Positions 49,888-59,429 of a DNA stretch of 64,000 nt are shown here, in pieces. Within the stretch, counting starts at the first letter, position 1, and every line of letters begins with the position of its first letter. The translations under genes were made by a program, and so were the position numbers. The stretch spans positions 62,001 through 126,000 of the forward strand of contig NZ_JALJCK010000013.1 of assembly GCF_022899355.1 (NCBI RefSeq), written 5' to 3'. The stretch comes from Shinella yambaruensis. Lineage in GTDB: Bacteria > Pseudomonadota > Alphaproteobacteria > Rhizobiales > Rhizobiaceae. The notes under the pieces were generated by a model. The model was not told the DNA's origin, made no database searches, and saw only the letters and a list, made by a program, of their open reading frames with translations.

Positions 49888-50702
49888 AGCGTGCGCTTGA
49901 AGACACTGCGATGCCGGGAGCAATCCCGGCATCGTCCAGCCGTCTCCTCGATCTTGTCTTCCCGGGGGATACCAACCATCACGGCACGCTGTTCGGCGGC
50001 GCCGGGCTGGCGCTGATGGACCGCATCGCCTTCATCGCCGCGACCCGCCACGGGCGCGTGCCCTTCGTGACGGCATCCGTCGATCGCGTCGATTTCCAGG
50101 CCCCCGCACGCGTCGGTGAGCTGGTCGAGCTTGTGGCCCGCGTCTCGCGTGTCGGCCGAACATCGATGACGGTGGAGGTGGAGATGGTCGCTGAAGGCCT
50201 CGTCAGCGGCGAACGGCGGCTGTGCACGCGCGGCAGCTTCAGCATGGTGGCCGTTCCGGAAGGCAAGACGCCGGGCTGGTGCCTTCCGCCGCTGGCGGAC
50301 ATGCGGGAGCCGCCCGGCCACGGGACATGCACGAGCGATATCGTTTTCGCCGACCAGGCGAACAGTTCCGGCCGCATGTTCGGCGGCGAGGCACTCGCCG
50401 CCATGACCAAGGCCGCCTTCGTCGCCGCCACGCGCCACGGCCGGTGCATCACGGTGCTTGCCGCCTCCGAACGGGTCGATTTCCGTGCGCCGGTCGCCGT
50501 GGGGTCGATCGTGGATACGGTGGCCACCGTGGCCCGCGTCGGGCGTTCGTCGATGACCGTCGCGGTCGAGCTCTGGTCGGAAGACCTGACGAGCGGAACC
50601 CGCACATGCACCGCGAACGGCCGTTTCGTCATGGTCGCGGTCGATCGGCAGGACCGTCCCGTTCCCGTCGGCGGTCACGAAACCGTTGATAAGCTATCAT
50701 AG
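49884..50702 (+). CDS. Acyl-CoA thioesterase with tandem hotdog domains
   Basis: A 272-aa protein with two YciA/BACH-like hotdog repeats: FPGDTNHHGTLFGGAGLALMDRIAFIAATRHG, then FADQANSSGRMFGGEALAAMTKAAFVAATRHG. Each is followed by SVDRVDFQAPARVGE or ASERVDFRAPVAVGS strands. It hydrolyses acyl-CoA in the cytoplasm; chain specificity is not evident. Its ATG overlaps the metE stop (ATGA), so it is translated from the same B12-repressed mRNA, an unusual partner for metE. The first repeat has NHHGT and the second NSSGR at the catalytic Asn-loop, suggesting one weaker site. Confidence 0.82.
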   Translation: MKRALEDTAMPGAIPASSSRLLDLVFPGDTNHHGTLFGGAGLALMDRIAFIAATRHGRVPFVTASVDRVDFQAPARVGELVELVARVSRVGRTSMTVEVEMVAEGLVSGERRLCTRGSFSMVAVPEGKTPGWCLPPLADMREPPGHGTCTSDIVFADQANSSGRMFGGEALAAMTKAAFVAATRHGRCITVLAASERVDFRAPVAVGSIVDTVATVARVGRSSMTVAVELWSEDLTSGTRTCTANGRFVMVAVDRQDRPVPVGGHETVDKLS

Positions 50703-50726
50703 CCGTTGACGCATTTTTTACCTCGT

Positions 50727-50742
50727 CTACTATATCTTGTGT
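50727..50742. promoter_or_regulatory. NrdR-box-like site overlapping the nrd promoter
   Basis: CTACTATATCTTGTGT matches 14 of 16 positions of the NrdR-type box ACACTATATCTTGTGT (consensus from memory). TTGACG (50706-50711) lies upstream, and the box covers the likely -10 (TACTAT, 50728-50733). NrdR represses ribonucleotide reductase genes when dATP is plentiful. A second box at the usual 31-32 bp distance was not found. Confidence 0.6.
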
Positions 50743-50938
50743 TCGAGGTTCCTTCGATTCGAAAGGATCGAAGGCTAAGACGGGAATCCGGGGCGGCATG
50801 ATGCCGCGTCAATCCGGAGCTGCCCCCGCAACTGTAAGCGGTGAGCATTCGTTCGACAAAGCCACTGGGATGTATGTCCTGGGAAGGCGAACGGATGCCG
50901 CGACCCGCAAGCCAGGAGACCTGCCTCGCGCATGAACG
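50741..50938 (+). promoter_or_regulatory. Cobalamin riboswitch RS3 (nrdHIEF leader)
   Basis: Contains AAGACGGGAATCCGG, B12 box GCAACTGTAAGCGGTGAGC, AAGCCACTGGG, CTGGGAAGGCG and GCAAGCCAGGAGACCTGCC. The 5' GTTCGAGG pairs with CCTCGCGCATGAAC at the 3' end to form P1. It precedes the class Ib RNR operon, so B12 should repress the B12-independent enzyme where a B12-dependent RNR (NrdJ) is available. Confidence 0.95.
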
Positions 50939-51036
50939 TCCACGGGCGGGGTGTCCGGTCGGCGAGCGTTGGGGCGCGAGTGATGCCGCCCCGCCGTCTC
51001 CCCTGATGCCCCGCAGAAATGTCTCGGGGTGAAGCC

Positions 51037-51072
51037 ATGTCGATTTTGTTTCCAGTTCCTCCGCGCGAGTAA
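51037..51072 (+). CDS. Possible 11-aa leader peptide between RS3 and nrdH
   Basis: ATG 51037 to TAA 51072 encodes MSILFPVPPRE. GGGG lies 8 nt upstream and forms the 3' arm of the hairpin CCCCG...CGGGG (51009-51028), the same arrangement as the hairpin covering the metE ribosome site after RS2. The peptide has no known homologue to me. It could be a true translated leader that couples riboswitch state to nrdH expression, or a remnant of a displaced gene. Evidence is positional only. Confidence 0.3.
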   Translation: MSILFPVPPRE

Positions 51073-51193
51073 GCGTCGCCCCGCGTCCGGCCGTTCGCGG
51101 GCGGCCGCCCCTGTCATCTCCAGCCTGAAGAACGGTCATCGGCGGATGTCCGAACGATTCCTGATGCCCGATTGCCAAATCACGAGGAAAGCC

Positions 51194-51415
51194 ATGTCCA
51201 TCACCGTCTATTCCAAGCCCGCCTGCGTCCAGTGCACCGCGACCACCCGTGCGCTCGACCGCCAGGGCATCGACTACAGCGTCGTCGATATCTCCGAGGA
51301 TGCCGATGCGTTCGCGCTCGTGCAGGGTCTCGGCTATCGCCAGGTGCCCGTCGTCGTTGCCGGCGAGCAGCACTGGGCCGGCTTCCGCCCGGACATGATC
51401 AGCGCGCTCGCCTGA
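51194..51415 (+). CDS. nrdH: NrdH glutaredoxin-like redoxin
   Basis: A 73-aa thioredoxin-fold protein with the redox motif CVQC ([20 protein letters not shown], 11-14) and the NrdH-type C-terminal [21 protein letters not shown]. It passes electrons to the class Ib ribonucleotide reductase NrdEF. ATG 51194 has a GAGGAAAGCC site. It is the first gene of nrdHIEF, 255 bp after the riboswitch. Confidence 0.93.
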   Translation: MSITVYSKPACVQCTATTRALDRQGIDYSVVDISEDADAFALVQGLGYRQVPVVVAGEQHWAGFRPDMISALA

Positions 51416-51424
51416 CCCCGCGCG

Positions 51425-51823
51425 ATGGCCGGGCTCGTCTATTTCTCCAGCCGATCGGAAAACACCCACCGCTTCGTCGGGAAGCTCCGGGTCGCGGCGC
51501 TGCGGCTCCCGGTCGATGCGGCCGCGGAGCCGCCGGAGGCGGGAAGGCCTTTCGTGCTGGTCTCGCCGACCTATGGCGGGGGCGGGGAGAAGGGGGCGGT
51601 GCCGAAACCGGTCATCCGCTTCCTCAACAATCCCCGCAACCGCAGCCTGATCCGCGGCGTGATCGCGGCCGGCAATACCAATTTCGGCACCGGTTATGCC
51701 GTCGCGGGCAAGATCATCTCCGCGAAATGCGCCGTGCCGTTCCTCTATCGTTTCGAATTGCTCGGGACGGACGAGGATGTCGACAACGTCAGACAGGGAC
51801 TGGAACGATTTTGGACACGATGA
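51425..51823 (+). CDS. nrdI: NrdI flavodoxin-like RNR activator
   Basis: A 132-aa flavoprotein with [16 protein letters not shown] (FMN phosphate loop), VSPTYGGGG and [13 protein letters not shown], matching NrdI. It supplies the oxidant that assembles the dimanganese-tyrosyl radical cofactor of NrdF. It is 9 bp after nrdH, and its stop overlaps the nrdE start (ATGA). Confidence 0.93.
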   Translation: MAGLVYFSSRSENTHRFVGKLRVAALRLPVDAAAEPPEAGRPFVLVSPTYGGGGEKGAVPKPVIRFLNNPRNRSLIRGVIAAGNTNFGTGYAVAGKIISAKCAVPFLYRFELLGTDEDVDNVRQGLERFWTR

Positions 51824-53967
51824 CGCTCGAAAAAGCACCGAAGGCACCGGAGATCACGGCGCTGGACTACCACGCGCTGAACGCCATGCTGAACCTCTAC
51901 GACGAGACGGGGAAGATCCAGCTCGACAAGGACCGGCTGGCGGCAAAACAGTATTTCCTCCAGCACGTCAACCAGAACACGGTGTTCTTCCACAATCTCC
52001 GGGAAAAGCTCGATTACCTGGTGACGGAGGGGTATTACGAGCAGGAGGTGCTCGACCAGTATTCCTTCAACTTCGTGCGCGATCTGTTCGATCACGCCTA
52101 TGACAGGAAGTTCCGCTTTCCGACATTCCTCGGTGCGTTCAAATATTACACGTCCTATACGCTGAAGACCTTTGACGGGAAGCGCTACCTCGAACGCTAC
52201 GAGGATCGCGTCTGCATGGTGGCGCTGACCCTGGCGCGCGGCAACGAGCAGCTTGCCCGCGGCCTCGTCGACGAGATCATTTCCGGCCGCTTCCAGCCGG
52301 CGACGCCGACCTTCCTCAATGCCGGCAAGAAGCAGCGGGGCGAGCTCGTCTCCTGCTTCCTGCTGCGTGTCGAGGACAACATGGAGAGCATCGGCCGCTC
52401 CATCAATTCCGCCCTGCAGCTGTCCAAGCGCGGCGGGGGCGTCGCACTCTCGCTCACCAACCTGCGCGAGATGGGCGCGCCGATCAAGCAGATCGAGAAC
52501 CAGTCCTCGGGCGTCATCCCGGTGATGAAACTGCTGGAAGACTCGTTCTCCTACGCCAACCAGCTCGGAGCGCGGCAGGGCGCGGGGGCGGTCTACTTGC
52601 ATGCCCATCATCCCGACATCATGCGCTTCCTCGACACCAAGCGCGAGAATGCCGACGAGAAGATCCGCATCAAGACGCTGTCGCTCGGCGTCGTCATTCC
52701 CGACATCACCTTCGAGCTCGCCCGCAACAACGACGACATGTACCTCTTCTCGCCGCATGACGTGGAGCGCGTTTACGGCGTGCCCTTCACCGAAATCTCG
52801 GTGACGGAAAAGTATCGCGAGATGGTCGAGGACGGACGCATCCGCAAGAAGAAGATCAAGGCGCGCGACTTCTTCCAGGTCATCGCCGAGATCCAGTTCG
52901 AATCGGGCTACCCCTACATCATGTTCGAGGACACGGTGAACCGGGCCAACCCGATCGCCGGCCGCATCACCATGAGCAATCTCTGCTCGGAAATCCTGCA
53001 GGTGAGCGAGGCGAGCGAATTCAACGACGACCTCTCCTATTCGAAGATGGGCAAGGACATTTCCTGCAATCTCGGCTCGCTCAACATCGCCGCCGCCATG
53101 GACTCACCGGATTTCGGCCAGACGATCGAGACGGCGATCCGCGCGCTGACCGCCGTCTCCGAGATGAGCCATATCTCCTCGGTCCCCTCCGTCGAGAAGG
53201 GCAACGACGACAGCCACGCCATCGGCCTCGGGCAGATGAACCTGCACGGCTATCTCGCCCGCGAGCGCATCTTCTACGGCTCGCAGGAAGGCGTCGACTT
53301 CACCAATATCTACTTCTACACGGTGACCTATCACGCCATCCGCGCCTCCAACCGGCTGGCGGTGGAGAAGGGCGTCAGCTTCAAGGGCTTCGAGAACTCG
53401 AAATACGCCTCGGGCGAATACTTCGACAAATACACCGAAGCCGAATGGCTGCCGGCGACAGAGAAGGTGAGAGGTATCTTCGAAGATGCCGGCATTCACA
53501 TTCCGACGCAGGAAGACTGGGCGGACCTGAAGAAGGCAGTCATGGAAGGCGGCCTCTACAACCAGAATCTCCAGGCCGTGCCGCCGACGGGCTCGATCTC
53601 CTACATCAATCACTCGACCTCCTCGATCCACCCGATCGTCTCGAAGATCGAGATCCGCAAGGAGGGCAAGATCGGCCGCGTCTACTATCCGGCCGCGTTC
53701 ATGACGAACGACAACCTGGACTACTATCAGGACGCCTACGAGATCGGTCCGGAGAAGATCATCGATACCTACGCGGCGGCGACGCAGCATGTCGACCAGG
53801 GCCTGTCGCTGACGCTGTTCTTCCGCGACACGGCGACGACGCGCGACATCAACCGGGCGCAGATCTACGCCTGGAAGAAGGGCATCAAGACCATCTACTA
53901 CATCCGCCTTCGCCAGATGGCGCTGTCCGGCACGGAAGTGCAGGGCTGCGTGTCGTGCGCGCTTTAA
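51820..53967 (+). CDS. nrdE: Class Ib ribonucleotide reductase alpha subunit
   Basis: A 715-aa catalytic subunit reducing ribonucleoside diphosphates. Visible are the first active-site cysteine in GELVSCFLL, the NLCSEI finger-loop region, the second cysteine in [12 protein letters not shown] and the C-terminal redox cysteines in VQGCVSCAL, reduced by NrdH. The missing N-terminal ATP-cone is typical of NrdE versus NrdA. ATG 51820 overlaps the nrdI stop; the frame is open upstream but in another gene. nrdF follows after a 179-bp gap with a repeat. Confidence 0.95.
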   Translation: MTLEKAPKAPEITALDYHALNAMLNLYDETGKIQLDKDRLAAKQYFLQHVNQNTVFFHNLREKLDYLVTEGYYEQEVLDQYSFNFVRDLFDHAYDRKFRFPTFLGAFKYYTSYTLKTFDGKRYLERYEDRVCMVALTLARGNEQLARGLVDEIISGRFQPATPTFLNAGKKQRGELVSCFLLRVEDNMESIGRSINSALQLSKRGGGVALSLTNLREMGAPIKQIENQSSGVIPVMKLLEDSFSYANQLGARQGAGAVYLHAHHPDIMRFLDTKRENADEKIRIKTLSLGVVIPDITFELARNNDDMYLFSPHDVERVYGVPFTEISVTEKYREMVEDGRIRKKKIKARDFFQVIAEIQFESGYPYIMFEDTVNRANPIAGRITMSNLCSEILQVSEASEFNDDLSYSKMGKDISCNLGSLNIAAAMDSPDFGQTIETAIRALTAVSEMSHISSVPSVEKGNDDSHAIGLGQMNLHGYLARERIFYGSQEGVDFTNIYFYTVTYHAIRASNRLAVEKGVSFKGFENSKYASGEYFDKYTEAEWLPATEKVRGIFEDAGIHIPTQEDWADLKKAVMEGGLYNQNLQAVPPTGSISYINHSTSSIHPIVSKIEIRKEGKIGRVYYPAAFMTNDNLDYYQDAYEIGPEKIIDTYAAATQHVDQGLSLTLFFRDTATTRDINRAQIYAWKKGIKTIYYIRLRQMALSGTEVQGCVSCAL

Positions 53968-53975
53968 ACCCGGGC

Positions 53976-55136
<1,161 letters not shown>

Positions 55137-55166
55137 GGCCGGGAGCCCGAGATCCCGCGCGGCGGG

Positions 55167-55904
55167 TCAGCCGTTTTCCGGCGGTCCGCCCGGCAGCCCC
55201 GTGCCGAAGCTTCGCAGTGCCCAGCGCCTGCCGTCGCTGGAAAGCGCCAGCATGCCGAGCGGCTCGACGTCGATACGCCAGATCGAGGCCAGCGGCGCAC
55301 CGGTCACATGCAGGAACAGCAGCTTCAGGACGATGGCATGGGTGACGGCCAGCGTGTTGCCGCCTTTCGCATGCCGGCTCTCCAGCCAGGCCGCCGCCCG
55401 GGCCTGTACCGTTTCGAACGGCTCGCCGCCATGCGGGGTGGAGGACGGGTCGGACATCCAGTGCTGCAGGTCCTCCGGCGACCGTTCCGCCACATCCGCA
55501 ACCGTCCGGCCGTTCCATCGTCCGTAGTCGGCATCCCGGAGCGCCGGGCACGATGCCGCGTCGGGGGAGAAGGCGGCGGCGGTTTCAATGGCAGGACGCT
55601 CGGGTGCGTGCAGCACGCTATCGAACCGGCGGAGGCCCCGGGCCAGTTCGCCCAGTCGCGCCCGTTCCCTGGGCAGCAGCGGATCACCGGAGGAAAATCG
55701 CGATTGCTGATTGGCCACGGTCGCGCCGCGGCACAGGATCACAAGGCGCGTGGCCCTGCCTGCGGCCGGCTTCGGCTCTTCTGCTTCCGTCTTCACGTCT
55801 ATCCATGCTCCACGCTGGTCAAGGGACAAGGGACGCCGCGCTGGCGCGCCGCCGATGGATATCCATATCATCCCGGCACGCCAGTGGAATCCCGCGGCGG
55901 TCAC
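55167..55904 (-). CDS. Histidine-phosphatase-like (CobC/PhoE superfamily) protein lacking the catalytic RHG histidine
   Basis: A protein of up to 245 aa with a phosphoglycerate-mutase-like fold: LVILCRGATVANQQSRF, LHAPERPAIETAAAF, ADYGRWNGRTVADV and VTHAIVLKLLFLHVTG (second His present). The canonical RHGxT becomes CRGAT, so the phosphorylated His is missing. GTG 55904 overlaps the cbiZ stop by 4 bp; an internal GTG at 55796 would give a 209-aa protein closer to family length. As the last gene of the btu/cbiZ operon it resembles CobC (alpha-ribazole phosphatase) by position, but it may be inactive or use another mechanism. Confidence 0.65.
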   Translation of the reverse strand: MTAAGFHWRAGMIWISIGGAPARRPLSLDQRGAWIDVKTEAEEPKPAAGRATRLVILCRGATVANQQSRFSSGDPLLPRERARLGELARGLRRFDSVLHAPERPAIETAAAFSPDAASCPALRDADYGRWNGRTVADVAERSPEDLQHWMSDPSSTPHGGEPFETVQARAAAWLESRHAKGGNTLAVTHAIVLKLLFLHVTGAPLASIWRIDVEPLGMLALSSDGRRWALRSFGTGLPGGPPENG

Positions 55905-56623
55905 ATCCCCGTCGCCGCATTTTGCGGGCGTAGGCTCCGCCGCTCCGCGAGCCAGTGCAGCCCGCCCGCCCTGACCGCGTCGTAGACGGCGCGCCCCAGC
56001 GAAAGGCCGACGTCGGTGTGAAGCCCGGCAAAGGGGGCTTCGGGGTTTCCGCGGGGCGAGGCGACGACGATGCAGTCCGTCCCCGTGCCGGTCACGACGT
56101 GGCCATCGCGGATGAGCCCGAGATCGATGATGGCGGCCGTGCGGGCTTCGGCGGCGATCGACAGCGCCTCGATGCGCGCCGCCTTGGACAACGGCGTTCC
56201 GGCATGGGCGAGGAGATTGATCGTGCCGGCCGGCGCGCTTCCGTCGAACGGTTCGCCCACCCGGCCGGCATTGGAAAGGCCGACGGTGGCGAGGCAGCAG
56301 GAGGTGACGGCGCCGGCCTCGACGCTGGCGAGATGGTGGTGCGCGAGGCTGCGCGACGTCATGAGATGCACCGCCTCGCCAAGGCCGGCGACCTCCATGC
56401 GCCTGCGCAAGAGCGCGACGGGATCGACATGCGCCGGCAGGTCCCCGTCGCGGACCTCGAGCCAGGCGACGGAGCGTGCAACGACGAAGCCCGGCCGGGT
56501 GAGCGACCAGCTCAGCATGTTCTGCGGCTCGGTGAATTCCGCGACGAGGAAAGGCGCCGTCCAGCGGATCGAGAAGGCGTGCACGCGGCCTGCGGATCCT
56601 TCCCGTTCAATGGCCGGGCGCAT
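55901..56623 (-). CDS. cbiZ: Adenosylcobinamide amidohydrolase
   Basis: A 240-aa protein with the CbiZ pattern: VARSVAWLEVRDGD, HHLASVEAGAVTSCCLATVGLSNAGRVGEP, GTINLLAHAGTPLSKAARIEALSIAAEARTAAI and GTGTDCIVVASP. CbiZ cleaves the aminopropanol side chain of adenosylcobinamide or pseudo-B12 to adenosylcobyric acid, so that salvaged corrinoids can be rebuilt into B12. It overlaps the preceding unknown gene by 17 bp and follows btuFCD in the operon controlled by RS4. Confidence 0.88.
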   Translation of the reverse strand: MRPAIEREGSAGRVHAFSIRWTAPFLVAEFTEPQNMLSWSLTRPGFVVARSVAWLEVRDGDLPAHVDPVALLRRRMEVAGLGEAVHLMTSRSLAHHHLASVEAGAVTSCCLATVGLSNAGRVGEPFDGSAPAGTINLLAHAGTPLSKAARIEALSIAAEARTAAIIDLGLIRDGHVVTGTGTDCIVVASPRGNPEAPFAGLHTDVGLSLGRAVYDAVRAGGLHWLAERRSLRPQNAATGM

Positions 56624-57653
56624 CGTCGTCCGCCGCTGTGGTGTCGGAAGCCTTGTCGAAGACCGCGCGCCAGCGCGCCACCAGCTCGCAATAGGTGCTG
56701 CCGGAGAATTTTTCGGCGAGGCGGTGCTGCTGGCGCAGCGTCAGGCGCAGCGCCGCGCGGCCGAAGCGGTCAGAGGGGGCGATGAAATCATCCGGTTCGA
56801 CCTTCCGGCCCAGCGCCTCCAGCACGGCCTTGCGCAGAAGCGGCAGGTCGGGGCGGGCGAACTGGTCGTAGAGACCCTGGAAGCGGGCGTGGGCGTCGAT
56901 GTCGAAGTCCGTATCCGCTCCCATGCCGTCCATGACCGGGTTGGCCGGGTGGAGATAGCCGAGCGGCACCAGATGGTCGGGGATCGGCGTGTTGGCCGAA
57001 TGGGTGCGCTTCGCTTTCAGGAGCTGCGGCAGGAGGTGGGTATGGGGGCCGGGCGGCGAGACGCCGCCGGTATCCGGCCCGCCGATCTTCTGGAAGACCT
57101 CGACGCGGCCGATGCGCGTCAGCGCGACCCGGTGGGGATGGGCCTTCAGGATGGCGCCGCCGGCCGGATTTGCAGGATCGAACAGGCTGCGCCCGGCATT
57201 TTCCCGGAGGATGGCGAGGAGGTCCGGATCCGCGGTACGGATGCAGAAATCGCATTGCGGCAGGCCGAGGCCCATGTCGAAGAGGATCGCCCTGCGGTCG
57301 GCGGGGCGCACCGCATCCTCGTCCGGCCCGAGTTCCGTAAGGGTATCGCGCCGGTTCCCGGCGGCCTCCCGGTGGGGCAGGCACAGGGCGACGGCGTGGC
57401 TCCAGCGGTGCGGCTTCGGGCTCAGCGTCTCGTAGGCGACGGGCTCGATCCGGTCCACCGTCGCGGCATTGAGGCGGATCGCGCCGCGCCGGGTCGCCCG
57501 CACGAAGAGGGCCGGCGCATCGGCTTCGAGATATTCGCCCTTGTCCTGGTGGAATTCCGCGATGGCGCCGAAGGAGCCCATGCTCCAGCCCGCCTTCTCG
57601 TCGACGAGGTGGGTTTGCAGGATATCCCGGAGATCAGCCATGGTCGTCTTCAT
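56607..57653 (-). CDS. Uncharacterised 348-aa protein in the cobalamin uptake operon
   Basis: I do not recognise this protein. It starts MKTTMADLRDILQTHLVDEKAGWSMG (or four residues later at 57641), has no signal peptide or TM segment, and is probably cytoplasmic. Notable are LFDMGLGLPQCDFCIRT (CxxC), NPAGGAILKAHPHRVALTRIGRVEVFQKIGGPDTGG (in pieces) and a His-rich centre, PPGPHTHLLP, then RTHSAN, PDHLVPLGYLHPAN. The His and Cys content suggests a metal or corrinoid-binding role. It overlaps btuD by 20 bp and cbiZ by 17 bp, so it is an integral member of the B12 operon. Confidence 0.75.
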   Translation of the reverse strand: MKTTMADLRDILQTHLVDEKAGWSMGSFGAIAEFHQDKGEYLEADAPALFVRATRRGAIRLNAATVDRIEPVAYETLSPKPHRWSHAVALCLPHREAAGNRRDTLTELGPDEDAVRPADRRAILFDMGLGLPQCDFCIRTADPDLLAILRENAGRSLFDPANPAGGAILKAHPHRVALTRIGRVEVFQKIGGPDTGGVSPPGPHTHLLPQLLKAKRTHSANTPIPDHLVPLGYLHPANPVMDGMGADTDFDIDAHARFQGLYDQFARPDLPLLRKAVLEALGRKVEPDDFIAPSDRFGRAALRLTLRQQHRLAEKFSGSTYCELVARWRAVFDKASDTTAADDDAPGH

Positions 57654-58431
57654 CCTTCTTCTGCGACAGGTCGACCGGCTGCACGATCAGGCCGCCGGCG
57701 GCGGCGCCGATGAACGCCTCGACCGTATAGACGTCTTCAAGGGTCCTTGCGGTCAGCACCGCCTCCGGCCGGCCTTCCGCATGGGCGCGGCCGCGATGCA
57801 GGAGGAGCAGCCGGTCGCACCAGCGCGCGGCGAGCGTCAGGTCGTGCATGGAGGCGATGATGATCCGGCCCTCCGCCGCCAGCTCCCGGAAGAGCCGCAT
57901 GAGCGCGATCTGGTGCTGCGGGTCGAGCCCGGCCAGCGGCTCGTCCGCCAGCAGCACCGGCGTTTCCTGCGCAAGCGCCCGCGCGATGAGCACGCGTGCC
58001 CGCTCGCCGCCGGAAAGGCTGGTGACGGCGCGGTAGCGGAAGGCGGAAAGGTCCATGCGGGTGATCGCGGCCTCTATCGCCGCCCGATCCCGTTCCGAAG
58101 GGGCGGCGAAGCGCGCATGGTGCGGCAGGCGCCCGAGCGCCACCACGGCCTCCACGCTCATCGCCCAGGCGGTCTCGCGTTCCTGCGGCAGATAGGCGAG
58201 GTGGCGCGCGCGCTCCGCAGCGCGAAGGCCGGCGAGGTCGACGCCGTCGAGGCGGACCATGCCGCTGGCCGGCACGAGGCCGAGGCAGGCGCGCAGGAAG
58301 GTCGACTTGCCCGCGCCGTTCGGACCGATGAGGCCGGTGAAGCTGCCCTTGCCGACGGTGAGCGAGACGCCGTCCACGACGCGCTTGCCGGCGAGCGTCG
58401 CCGACAGGTTCTCGATGGTGAGGATGCTCAC
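57634..58431 (-). CDS. btuD: Cobalamin ABC transporter ATP-binding protein
   Basis: A 265-aa ATPase with Walker A IGPNGAGKST, Q-loop YLPQERE, signature LSGGERARV, Walker B VLLADEPLAGLD and switch His MHDLTLA. GTG 58431 overlaps the btuC stop by 4 bp. It powers the BtuC channel. The C-terminal tail ends with a DLSQKKDEDDHG stretch that overlaps the next gene. Confidence 0.88.
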   Translation of the reverse strand: MSILTIENLSATLAGKRVVDGVSLTVGKGSFTGLIGPNGAGKSTFLRACLGLVPASGMVRLDGVDLAGLRAAERARHLAYLPQERETAWAMSVEAVVALGRLPHHARFAAPSERDRAAIEAAITRMDLSAFRYRAVTSLSGGERARVLIARALAQETPVLLADEPLAGLDPQHQIALMRLFRELAAEGRIIIASMHDLTLAARWCDRLLLLHRGRAHAEGRPEAVLTARTLEDVYTVEAFIGAAAGGLIVQPVDLSQKKDEDDHG

Positions 58432-59429
58432 AGCCCCGCCCTCCTGTGCGACCAGACGAGCCAGAAGAAGAAGGGAGCGCCGACGATGGCCGTCAGCACG
58501 CCGAGCTTGATGTCGCGATCCGGCGCGATGACGCGCACCAGCGTGTCGGTGCAAAGCAGGAGCGCCGCACCGCCGAGCGCGCTGGCCGGCAGCAGCCGCG
58601 AGGGCTGTGCGCCGACAAGGGGCCGTAGCACATGCGGCACGACGAGGCCGACGAAGCCGATGGCGCCCGTGACGGCGGTGGCGGCCCCGACCGAGAGCGC
58701 GGTGCCGGCGACGGCAAGCCATTGCACCCGCGCAAGGTCGATGCCCATGCTCGCGGCCGCATCGGGGCCGAGGGCCAGCGCGTCGAGCGCCCGGCCGAGA
58801 CGGAACAGCAGCAGCCAGCCGGCCGCCGTGAAGGGCAGTACCAGCCAGACATGGGGCATGGAGCGATCGGTGAGCGAACCGAGCATCCAGTACATGATCT
58901 CCGTCGCCGCAAAGGGATTGGGCGAGAGGTTGAGCACCAGCGAGGTCATCGCGCCGGCAAGGCTGGAGATCGCGATGCCGGTGAGGATGACCGTGAGCGG
59001 CCGCCCGTCCACGCCTGCCATCGCCTTGAGGACGAGGACGGCCAGCATCGCGCCGGCCAGCGCCATGAGCGGCAGGGCGAGCATGAAAAGCGCCGAAAGG
59101 CCGGTATAGATGGCGACGACGGCGCCGAGCGAGGCCGAGGCGCTGATGCCGATCAGCCCCGGTTCGGCCAGCGGATTGCGCAGATATCCCTGCAGCGCCG
59201 CCCCCGAAAGGCCGAGCGTCGCCCCGACGATGAGGCCGAGCAGCGCGCGGGGCAGGCGGATCTCCTGCATCACCAGGACGAGCAGTTCCTCGCCGCCGCC
59301 GAACAGGGCGTGAAGACTGTCGGAAAAGGCGACGTCGGCCGGGCCGATGGTGAGCGAGAGGAGAAAGAGCGCGAGGGTTATCGCCGCAAGGACGACGAGG
59401 GTGGTCCGGAAATGGGAGCGGATGGTCAC
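58428..59429 (-). CDS. btuC: Cobalamin ABC transporter permease
   Basis: A 333-aa FecCD-family permease with EIRLPRALLGLIVGATLGLSGAALQGYLRNPLAEPGLIGISASASLG (in pieces), GAIGFVGLVVPHVLRPLVG and LGVLTAIVGAPFFFWLV. Single permease gene in a btuB-F-C-D set, so a homodimeric BtuC-type channel is expected. Overlaps btuF and btuD by 4 bp each. Confidence 0.9.
   Translation of the reverse strand: MTIRSHFRTTLVVLAAITLALFLLSLTIGPADVAFSDSLHALFGGGEELLVLVMQEIRLPRALLGLIVGATLGLSGAALQGYLRNPLAEPGLIGISASASLGAVVAIYTGLSALFMLALPLMALAGAMLAVLVLKAMAGVDGRPLTVILTGIAISSLAGAMTSLVLNLSPNPFAATEIMYWMLGSLTDRSMPHVWLVLPFTAAGWLLLFRLGRALDALALGPDAAASMGIDLARVQWLAVAGTALSVGAATAVTGAIGFVGLVVPHVLRPLVGAQPSRLLPASALGGAALLLCTDTLVRVIAPDRDIKLGVLTAIVGAPFFFWLVWSHRRAGL

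Noticed and set aside
51172-53967. Single 931-aa reading frame spanning nrdH to nrdE
   Set aside because: nrdH and nrdI are read in other frames across its first 650 bp. The NrdE homology begins only at 51820.
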